From Sanguibacter inulinus (GTDB lineage: Bacteria > Actinomycetota > Actinomycetes > Actinomycetales > Cellulomonadaceae), in assembly GCF_013415325.1 (NCBI RefSeq), contig NZ_JACBYE010000019.1:1-64000 (forward strand): a DNA stretch of 64,000 nt. The letters run 5' to 3'. Positions 22,846 to 29,041 of the stretch are shown here, piece after piece (position 1 is the first letter of the stretch; each line of letters begins with the position of its first letter). The position numbers and the translations under genes are program-made. The notes beneath the pieces are model-generated. The model searched no databases. It was not told where the DNA came from and saw only the letters and a list, made by a program, of their open reading frames with translations.

Positions 22846-23732
22846 GCGGCGCTCCCGCGGGTGTCGGCGCGTCGACCGGCCACGTCGACGACAGCAGCCG
22901 CCAGACGGAGCGCAGCGAGCGTGGTGGAGGCGCGGAGCCTGTGGCTGCCGACGGGTCGGGCCGCACCGTGCGCACGGTCGTAGGGGAGCGCCACGGCGGG
23001 CACAGGGAGCAGGCGGAGCATCTCGCCGAGGGCCGCCGTGCGCTCGCGGCGCACGTCGTCGACGGCCAGGAGCACCTGGACGCCAGCCTCCTCGACGGTG
23101 CGGGCGAGGTCGACCGCGCGCTGCAGCGAGGTCCTGTCGGCGGGGGTCGTCACGACCACGGCTGTGCTCGCCGAGAGCACCCGGCCGACTGTCGAGGCGT
23201 CGCGGACACCCCAGTCGGTGACGACGAAGTCGAAGAACCTGCCGGCCGGTGCGACGGCCTCCCACCAGCGGGAGTCGTCGGCGGGGCGCACGCCAGCCTC
23301 GGCCCCAGAGTCCGCGCCGTCGGATCCGGAGCCCGCGCCGCTGGCTTCGGGGACCGGTGCGGCCAGGTCGAGGCAGTAGAGCCCACCGAGGGTCTGCACC
23401 AGCCCGACCGTCGCGGCGTCGGAGCGGCGCGCGGCCCGGCGTGCCGTCTCGTCGGCCGGGGTGCTGGGCGCGGGCGTCGTGAGACCCGCGTGCCACAGCG
23501 CGGAGCGTGCTGTGCGGGACGCGTTGACCAGGAGGATCCGCTGGTCGCGGCGCGACGACAGCACAGAGGCCAGCAGACCACCGACGGTCGAGCAGCCCGA
23601 GCCACCAGCCACGCCCACGACCCCGACCCGGGTGCTGAGGGCGAGCGGCGCCCGCACGGCCTCGTCGAGCCTGCGCAGCTCTTCGGCGCGGGACGGCAGA
23701 GAGGCCACGAGGGTCGTCCAGGCGCGTCCCAT
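22842..23732 (-). CDS. ParA/MinD-like ATPase-fold protein of the type VII locus
   Basis: The protein has 296 residues. After about 35 helical residues the P-loop-like segment reads RVGVVGVAGGSGCSTVGGLLASVLSSRR. The Lys of the Walker A motif is missing (GGSGCST). Later strands LLVNASRTARSA and FVVTDWGVRDAST fit the MinD/ParA fold. It overlaps eccD by 1 nt and eccC by 4 nt, so it is tightly coupled to the secretion machine. It might bind nucleotide poorly and act as a structural adaptor. The function is inferred from context. Confidence 0.75.
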   Translation of the reverse strand: MGRAWTTLVASLPSRAEELRRLDEAVRAPLALSTRVGVVGVAGGSGCSTVGGLLASVLSSRRDQRILLVNASRTARSALWHAGLTTPAPSTPADETARRAARRSDAATVGLVQTLGGLYCLDLAAPVPEASGAGSGSDGADSGAEAGVRPADDSRWWEAVAPAGRFFDFVVTDWGVRDASTVGRVLSASTAVVVTTPADRTSLQRAVDLARTVEEAGVQVLLAVDDVRRERTAALGEMLRLLPVPAVALPYDRAHGAARPVGSHRLRASTTLAALRLAAAVVDVAGRRADTRGSAA

Positions 23733-25045
23733 CAGAAGGTCCCGACCAGGTCGGCGAACACGCCGAGGCGTGCGAGGACGAGGGGGACCAGCGCGAGGAC
23801 GGCGATCAGCTCGACGATGTTCGCGAGGCCGCGCAGACGCGCCTTGAGGTACTCGCTCGGGTGCGACCCGACGAGCGCAGCGACCAGGACGGCGACGCCG
23901 AGCGCGACACCGACGGCCTGCTCGGGCTCGGTGCTGCCGAGGTCGACGAGGAGCGCGACCAGCGGCACCAGACCGGCGAGCATCAGCACGAGACGCTGGG
24001 GCGCGAGGGGGAAGACCCGGGTGCGCAGCAGGAGCACGACGGCGAGGCAGGCCGTGAGGACCCGCGTCGCGGTGTCAGGAGCCCCGGCGAGGACCCAGGC
24101 GCACGAGCCGACGACGACAGCCGTCGCGACCGTCGCCCAGGTGAGCGCACGGTGGGTCGCGTCGACGGCGCGGCGTGCGGCTGCCCGCGGGATGCGGTTG
24201 CCCTCGACCACACGGTCGTCGAGCCCGCTCAGCCCGCTCACGGTCATCGCGATCCCGGGCAGCAGGCCGAGCAGCAGCGTTCCGACCACGGCGACGACAG
24301 CCGCCGAGTGCAGACGCTCCCAGCCGAGGGCGTGCATGGCGGCGAGCGCGCCGACCAGCACCGTGCCGACGACCCCGCCGAGCCCGAGACCGACGTCCCG
24401 GGCGCCCGCGGCCCCGACCAGCCCGACGAGGAGGCTCGTGAGCCCGAACCAGACGATCGCCGACGTCCCGAGCGACCCGTCGGCGTGGTCGGCGCTCACC
24501 AGGAGCGCGGCGACAGCGGCACCGCCGACAGCACCTGCGGTGAGGACCACGGCCGGGCCGGTGAGGTGGCGACGGCAGAGCACGGACGCGACCACAGCCA
24601 CGCCGGCGCACACCGCGAGCAGCGTGACCAGCGGGACGTCGAGCGACGAGACGGCCACCAGCGCCGCATAGGCGCCCAGGACAGCTGTGAGCACCGACGC
24701 GGCGACGACTCCCCACACGGGGCGCCACGCGTCGGCGCGGCTGTCGACGGCGTCCGCGACGACGTCGGTGACGTCGGCGACCTCGGGCGGCGGCGGAGCC
24801 TCGTCGACCCGCACGATGCGCAGCAGCGCACCGTGCTCGACCGACTGCTCGGCGAGGGTGAGCGAGGAGTCCAGCTGCTCGCCGACCCGCGTGACGAGGG
24901 CGACCGGGCGCGCCGAGCGTGCCTCGCCCTCGTCGAGCAGCACCAGCACGTCGGGCAGCATCGCGGCGACGGGCTCGTCGTCGGGGAGGACGAGGTCGGC
25001 CTTGCGGCCCTCGCCCTGGATCGTGACGCGGGTGTACTCGGTCAC
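23732..25045 (-). CDS. eccD: Type VII secretion membrane channel protein EccD
   Basis: The protein has 437 residues: an N-terminal ubiquitin-like domain (about 1-85, TEYTRVTIQGEGRKADLVLPDDEPVAAMLPDVLVLL), then about 11 transmembrane helices from residue 105 to the end. This is the EccD layout, the multi-span channel-like subunit of ESX systems that dimerises in the membrane complex. It overlaps the upstream DPxTG-repeat gene by 4 nt. It is the second clear core component here, with EccC. Confidence 0.9.
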   Translation of the reverse strand: MTEYTRVTIQGEGRKADLVLPDDEPVAAMLPDVLVLLDEGEARSARPVALVTRVGEQLDSSLTLAEQSVEHGALLRIVRVDEAPPPPEVADVTDVVADAVDSRADAWRPVWGVVAASVLTAVLGAYAALVAVSSLDVPLVTLLAVCAGVAVVASVLCRRHLTGPAVVLTAGAVGGAAVAALLVSADHADGSLGTSAIVWFGLTSLLVGLVGAAGARDVGLGLGGVVGTVLVGALAAMHALGWERLHSAAVVAVVGTLLLGLLPGIAMTVSGLSGLDDRVVEGNRIPRAAARRAVDATHRALTWATVATAVVVGSCAWVLAGAPDTATRVLTACLAVVLLLRTRVFPLAPQRLVLMLAGLVPLVALLVDLGSTEPEQAVGVALGVAVLVAALVGSHPSEYLKARLRGLANIVELIAVLALVPLVLARLGVFADLVGTF

Positions 25046-25554
25046 TTCTTCTCCTCCTCGACGACGCGCTGCGTCGCCGGGTCGATCGTCACGCCCGTGG
25101 CCGGGTCTGTGTAGTAGCCGGTCTCGGTGTCGAGGTACCAGTCGATGCGGGGGTCGATGAGGTTGCCGTCAGGGTCCTCGGCCAGGCCGGTCTCCCGGTC
25201 GACGAAGAACCCGGTCTGCGGGTCGATGAAGTTCCCGGACACCGGGTCCGCGAGGAACCCCGTCTCCGGGTCGAGCGGCATGTCCGGGGTCTCGGGGATC
25301 GGGTTCGCGGCGAGCGCGGCCCTGAAGGACGCCACAGCCTGGTCTTCCTTGCGGTTGTCGAGCAGGTTCACCACGAAGGAGAACCCGAGGCAGCCGACCC
25401 CGGCGACGGCGGCGATGACCACCGAGCCGATGAACCTGCGGACGTTCGTGTTGACCTTGCGGCGCTGCTCGAGCGCCCCGAAGGACAGCGCAGACGACAG
25501 CCGCTCGCGGTGCGTGCGGGTCGACTCGACGAGGATCCTGTCGCGGTCGGTCAC
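25042..25554 (-). CDS. Single-span membrane protein with C-terminal DPxTG repeats, type VII locus
   Basis: The 170-residue protein starts GTG 25554 (overlapping the FHA gene stop, GTGA). It has a basic cytoplasmic N-terminus (about 1-40), one membrane helix (about 42-64), a short spacer, and an outside-facing acidic tail made of about seven degenerate 10-11-residue units of the form D-P-x-T-G-x-x-x. No known domain is recognised. Position and topology (short N-terminus in, repeats out) suggest a structural part of the secretion complex, perhaps replacing an EccB/EccE-like subunit, but that is speculation. Confidence 0.7.
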   Translation of the reverse strand: MTDRDRILVESTRTHRERLSSALSFGALEQRRKVNTNVRRFIGSVVIAAVAGVGCLGFSFVVNLLDNRKEDQAVASFRAALAANPIPETPDMPLDPETGFLADPVSGNFIDPQTGFFVDRETGLAEDPDGNLIDPRIDWYLDTETGYYTDPATGVTIDPATQRVVEEEKK

Positions 25555-26366
25555 TGGGGTGCCTCCGGTCGGGTGGGGTCGGCGACGTGCAGGGTGCGTG
25601 TGCCCAGCGCGATCCGCGAGCCGGCCGGGGCGGGCGTGCGCACGTGCGGGGTGAGCGGCGAGAACTGCTGGCCGGGCAGCGCCACGGCCGAGCCGTTCGC
25701 CGAGCCGAGGTCGGTGACCCACAGCAGCGGCCCGTCGAGCTCGAGGACGGCGTGGCTGCGCGAGATCGACCGGCCGATGTCCGGGATGCCCAGCAGGTAG
25801 TGCGTACCCGTCGGGTCGACGGGGCTGCGCCCGACGATCGTCGTACCGAGCACCGTGACGGTCGCGCCCTCGTCGGTGACCACGACGACGCCGGGGGTGC
25901 GGGCCGTCTCCTGCGCCATCCACGGGTCGGCCGGAGCCGGGGCCTGCTCGGCCGGGATCGGCACCGAGGAGGCGGGGACCACGAGCAGCGGGTCGCGGCC
26001 GCGGGCGAGGTCTGCGGTCAGCCCGCGGCCGGGGACGAGCGCCCGCGCGGACGGCATCGCGCTCGCGCGGTCGACGGTCCGCAGACGCGTGAGGCGCAGC
26101 CCCAGGCTGCGACCGGTCCGGACGCGGTCTGCCACGACGAGGAGAGCCACGACGGCCGCGAGGACGCCACCGACGACAGGGTGCAGCAAGAACCCCAGGC
26201 CGAAGGCGGCGGCGACGGTGAGCAGGTCGACGGCGGTGGCTGCCGCTCGACGCGCGCCCGCGGGCCTGACGTCGTGCAGGAGGATCGCGTGCGGGACGGC
26301 GCTGCGGTCGGCGACCGAGGTCCCGTCGTCGCGGTGCTGCTCGGCCACGGACGAGAAGGCGTGCAT
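25551..26366 (-). CDS. RDD-FHA fusion protein, first gene of the type VII operon
   Basis: The 271-residue protein has an RDD-like membrane domain (about residues 35-100) with Arg near a first helix (RRAAATAVDLLTVAAAFGLGFLLH), a second helix, and RTGRSLGLRLTRLRTVDR. A linker and a C-terminal FHA domain (about 180-265) follow, with the phosphothreonine-pocket motifs VGRSP, GRSISRSHAVLE and LGSANGS. FHA domains recruit phosphorylated partners, so this could link Ser/Thr kinase signalling to secretion. Start ATG 26366 follows AGAGGGG. It diverges from the ESX-like genes across a 247-bp gap. Confidence 0.85.
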   Translation of the reverse strand: MHAFSSVAEQHRDDGTSVADRSAVPHAILLHDVRPAGARRAAATAVDLLTVAAAFGLGFLLHPVVGGVLAAVVALLVVADRVRTGRSLGLRLTRLRTVDRASAMPSARALVPGRGLTADLARGRDPLLVVPASSVPIPAEQAPAPADPWMAQETARTPGVVVVTDEGATVTVLGTTIVGRSPVDPTGTHYLLGIPDIGRSISRSHAVLELDGPLLWVTDLGSANGSAVALPGQQFSPLTPHVRTPAPAGSRIALGTRTLHVADPTRPEAPQ

Positions 26367-26529
26367 CGTCCACCCCTCTCGTCGGTCTGCTGCGTCTGCT
26401 GCTGTGGTCTGTCGTGCGGGCCGTGCCGTTCGTGAGGCGCGCACCTGCGGCCGCCTGAGCGTCCAGGCGCGGTCTGCCGGGCACGAACCTATCCTGCGCT
26501 CAGCCCCCTGTCCTCGTGTCCACAGGGGT

Positions 26530-26553
26530 GAGGTACCCAGTGAGAGGTACCCA
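26530..26553 (+). promoter_or_regulatory. Direct repeat AGGTACCCA upstream of the first ESX-like gene
   Basis: AGGTACCCA occurs at 26531-26539 and 26545-26553, 14 bp apart, preceded both times by TG or GAG. Each contains the palindrome GGTACC. The pair lies 60-80 bp before the ATG at 26614 in the divergent gap and could be a regulator site. It is not present before the duplicated ESX copy at 33084. Confidence 0.35.
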
Positions 26554-26613
26554 TCGCGGGACAGCGTGTCTCTGCTTACGGTATGGACGACCGCTCGACG
26601 ACGGGAGAGAACC

Positions 26614-26958
26614 ATGAAGTTCGCGATGGAAGCCGATGCGCTGCAGGTGCTCGGGCAGAAGACGGCGACCGAGTCTGACGACTTGGGTCAGCTGGTGCGG
26701 AACCTGAAGGAGGCTGCGGAGCCTCTGGAGTCCACGTTCAACGGTGTGGCCAAGGCGTCGTTCATCAGCTTCAAGGAGCGCACGGACGACATCTCCTCGA
26801 TCCTCAACAACGCGTTGGTGGGGATCACGGAGTCGATCGGTGGTCAGAACCTGGCGTTCACGACTGCTGCTGACGAGGGTGCTGACCAGCACCGTTCTGC
26901 TGAGGGCTCCGCTGACTTCCAGGGTGCCGACACGTCCAAGTTCGCCCCCCGGGCCTAG
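26614..26958 (+). CDS. WXG100-like ESX substrate, copy 1
   Basis: The 114-residue protein is almost entirely alpha-helical. The two long helices meet at F-N-G (near residues 43-45), taking the place of the W-x-G turn of ESAT-6/CFP-10 proteins. A flexible acidic tail follows (AADEGADQHRSAEGSADF). It is the first gene after the divergent gap and probably forms a secreted dimer with the product of 26971-27279. GGGAG precedes the ATG. The protein is identical to the product of 33084-33428. Confidence 0.8.
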   Translation: MKFAMEADALQVLGQKTATESDDLGQLVRNLKEAAEPLESTFNGVAKASFISFKERTDDISSILNNALVGITESIGGQNLAFTTAADEGADQHRSAEGSADFQGADTSKFAPRA

Positions 26959-26970
26959 AGGAGGATCGTC

Positions 26971-27279
26971 ATGTCCAGCAACCAGATGGATCGGAACGAC
27001 TACGACATCAGCTCGTCGCAGGCGGCTCAGTCGAACTTCGAGCGTGCTGCGGGTGCGCTCGAGGCGGCGCTGGCTCGTCGTGACATGGATGTCAAGAACG
27101 CGATGGCTGTGTACTCCGCCGACGGCGTGAGCGACAGGTATGCCGCGATGGAAGCCCAGTGGAACCAGGCCGGTACCGAGGTCAAGGGCATCATCTCCGC
27201 GATCCGCACGTCTCTGTCGGAGAACGACGAGATCGCCCGCCGCGGGCTGCAGCAGGCCGCCTCCTACATCCCGGACTGA
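26971..27279 (+). CDS. ESAT-6-like small secreted protein, copy 1
   Basis: The 102-residue helical protein begins SSNQMDRNDYDISSSQAAQSNFERAAGALEAALARRD. A turn near YSADGVSDRY separates the two helices, and the C-terminal half contains AAMEAQWNQAGTEVKGIISAIR. It resembles the family often named pore-forming ESAT-6 family protein in actinobacterial T7SS loci. It follows the WXG100-like gene by 12 nt with AGGAGG upstream. It is identical in protein sequence to 33441-33749. Confidence 0.8.
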   Translation: MSSNQMDRNDYDISSSQAAQSNFERAAGALEAALARRDMDVKNAMAVYSADGVSDRYAAMEAQWNQAGTEVKGIISAIRTSLSENDEIARRGLQQAASYIPD

Positions 27280-27282
27280 GCC

Positions 27283-28317
27283 ATGAACATCGTCCACCCT
27301 GTCGCCGACGAGTGGGGCGAGGACTACGCAGTCTTCGCCGCCTCTGCCGAGCACGTCGTCCTCAGCGAGCCGCTGGCCGCGTTCCTCGACTACGCCGTCA
27401 CGGAGCGCCTGCGCCCCGTCCTGATGACGAGCACCGGGACGCGCCTGAGCCCTTTCGTGTCGCTCGCGATGCGCAGGGCGGGCGGGCTGTGGGCCGTGCA
27501 GAGCGCGGACGGTGCGACGTACGACGGGCTCTCCGGGTACAGGATCGACACGCTCCGTGACCTCTGGGAGCGTCCGGGCCAGGGGACAGAGCGTCTGCCG
27601 TCCTACACGACCCTGGCCACCACGCACGAGCAGCAGTTCCCCGGTGTGCTGATGTTCGACGTCTTCGCGCACCAGCGCGCTGCCTCGGACACCACTGTCG
27701 GGACCCTGTCGGAGGCGATGATCTCCGCGCTCGGCGGGTCGCCCCTCGAGCTGTGGGGTCCCTTCGAGCCGCTCGTGGACCGTTGGGACACGCGGGTCCT
27801 CACCGAGGTCGCCCGCCGCGAGATGCCTGCGACGGACGCGCTGCACGGCCTGAGCCGTGACGGCTCCTTCGTGGACCTCTTCGTCGGTCGCACCCGCCGA
27901 GGGATCCTCGAGCAGATCAAGGGTGGGGTCGCCCTGCGGCGCTATCCCGACCACATCGGTGGTCTGGTGCAGACGGCGTCGCAGGCTCTCGCGACCATCG
28001 CCGACGAGTTCCAGCCGACGATCGGCTTCGTGTCGCTCGCCGAGACGGACATCGGGACGTGGGTCGAGCCGGCTGCCAAGCGGCCGGAGGTCCCGCTCGC
28101 CGTGATCATCGGGCCGCGTGGTGTGCACGACCTCGACATCGATGCCGCAGCCCTGGCCGAGAAGCACGACATCACGATGCTCGGGCGCAAGCGCACACCG
28201 AGCCTGCTCGTCAGGTTCAGCAACCCCGACCAGGGTCTCTGGGCCCAGCTCGTCGCCTTCGCCCACGACCTCGGTGCCGAGCGCATCGCGGCCGCCACAG
28301 GACTCGGGAGGGTCTGA
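27283..28317 (+). CDS. Type VII locus protein of unknown function (DUF6177-like)
   Basis: The product has 344 residues, soluble, with mixed alpha/beta content and no signal peptide or membrane segment. The stretch PVADEWGEDYAVFAASAEHVVLSEPLAAFLDYAVTERLRPVLMTSTGTRLSPFVSLAM and the C-terminal AVIIGPRGVHDLDIDAAALAEKHDI are unlike known enzymes. I believe it belongs to the DUF6177 family found beside actinobacterial ESX genes, but I cannot verify this. It starts 3 nt after the ESAT-6-like stop, so it is in that operon. Cassette 2 lacks a copy. A chaperone or targeting role is conceivable. Confidence 0.65.
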   Translation: MNIVHPVADEWGEDYAVFAASAEHVVLSEPLAAFLDYAVTERLRPVLMTSTGTRLSPFVSLAMRRAGGLWAVQSADGATYDGLSGYRIDTLRDLWERPGQGTERLPSYTTLATTHEQQFPGVLMFDVFAHQRAASDTTVGTLSEAMISALGGSPLELWGPFEPLVDRWDTRVLTEVARREMPATDALHGLSRDGSFVDLFVGRTRRGILEQIKGGVALRRYPDHIGGLVQTASQALATIADEFQPTIGFVSLAETDIGTWVEPAAKRPEVPLAVIIGPRGVHDLDIDAAALAEKHDITMLGRKRTPSLLVRFSNPDQGLWAQLVAFAHDLGAERIAAATGLGRV

Positions 28318-28318
28318 C

Positions 28319-28654
28319 ATGCCAACCGAGATCGTGCTGCTGAGCGAGGTCGAGCCGACCTCGGCCGTCATGGTGCGGGCCGCCGCCGTCGACCACCCCG
28401 ACGGGACGTTCCTGGAGTACCGCGACGGTCAGATCCGCCAGTTCGTCGACGCGCAGGGCCGAGCCCTCCTGTCGATCTACAGGAGCCGACCCGTCCGGGA
28501 GCCCCGTGAGGCGGCCGACATCGTGATGAGGCCACCGACGGCCTTCGGTCTGTGGACCGACATGGCCGTCCCCTACGGGGACACGGGCGCCGGGCGGGCG
28601 CTCGCCGAGTCCATCGCCGCCGCCGTCGGCGGGACCATCGCCGACCGAGTCTGA
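28319..28654 (+). CDS. Small protein of unknown function, type VII effector operon
   Basis: The 111-residue protein starts ATG 28319, one base after the previous stop. It reads PTEIVLLSEVEPTSAVMVRAAAVDHPDGTFLEYRDGQIRQFVDAQGRALLSIYRSRPV, a predicted beta-rich N-terminus with a helical C-terminus. There is no recognised domain, signal peptide or membrane segment. It is tightly coupled to the DUF6177-like gene and, like it, missing from cassette 2, so the two may function together. Confidence 0.65.
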   Translation: MPTEIVLLSEVEPTSAVMVRAAAVDHPDGTFLEYRDGQIRQFVDAQGRALLSIYRSRPVREPREAADIVMRPPTAFGLWTDMAVPYGDTGAGRALAESIAAAVGGTIADRV

Positions 28655-28665
28655 GGGAGACGACC

Positions 28666-29031
28666 ATGACGCAGTGGAAGATCGACCCCAGCGGGGTCCA
28701 GAGCATCCTCACGACGGTGAACACCGACGCGACCGAGCTGGGCACAGCCCTCTCCGAGGACAAGTTCCAGGCTGTCCTCGACGGGCTGACCTGGGGCGGG
28801 ATGATCACGCAGGACGTCCCGACGGCCGTGAACGCGCTGTTCGCCGACCAGACCGCGAACCTCACGAACATCAACAACCGGATCAACGCCGGCACCGTGG
28901 GTGTGGCCAACGCGGTCATCGCCTACAACAACGGGCAGGAAGACATGTCCGCCACCTACCAGGCCGAGCTGCTCAGCTCCGCCGTAGACGGTGACTTCTC
29001 GTACTTCGTCGAGCACGGACACCAGGGCTGA
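28666..29031 (+). CDS. Small helical secretion partner (DUF6507-like), copy 1
   Basis: The 121-residue protein starts TQWKIDPSGVQSILTTVNTDATELG and contains NAVIAYNNGQEDMSATYQAELLSSA. It is helical throughout with ESX-like size and may belong to DUF6507. It lies just before the large toxin gene (10-nt gap) with GGGAGACGACC before the ATG, the usual position for a small helical partner that pairs with the toxin's secretion domain. A related but frameshifted gene precedes toxin 2 (33871-34237). Confidence 0.7.
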   Translation: MTQWKIDPSGVQSILTTVNTDATELGTALSEDKFQAVLDGLTWGGMITQDVPTAVNALFADQTANLTNINNRINAGTVGVANAVIAYNNGQEDMSATYQAELLSSAVDGDFSYFVEHGHQG

Positions 29032-29041
29032 GGACCACACC

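Larger units (their letters stand above)
26603..27280. repeat. 0.68-kb duplication, copy 1 (ESX-like gene pair)
   Basis: This block matches 33073-33750 at an offset of 6470 bp with only about four differences: G/A, G/C near 26637-26643 and A/G near 27149. It covers both ESX-like genes and their ribosome sites and stops exactly after the second stop codon. The near-identity points to recent duplication or gene conversion. Confidence 0.95.

Noticed and set aside
19351-22983. A 1210-codon open frame on the plus strand, opposite eccC
   Set aside because: It is antisense to EccC, is composed mainly of Arg/Gly/Val/Glu typical of high-GC shadow frames, and has no domain-like pattern.
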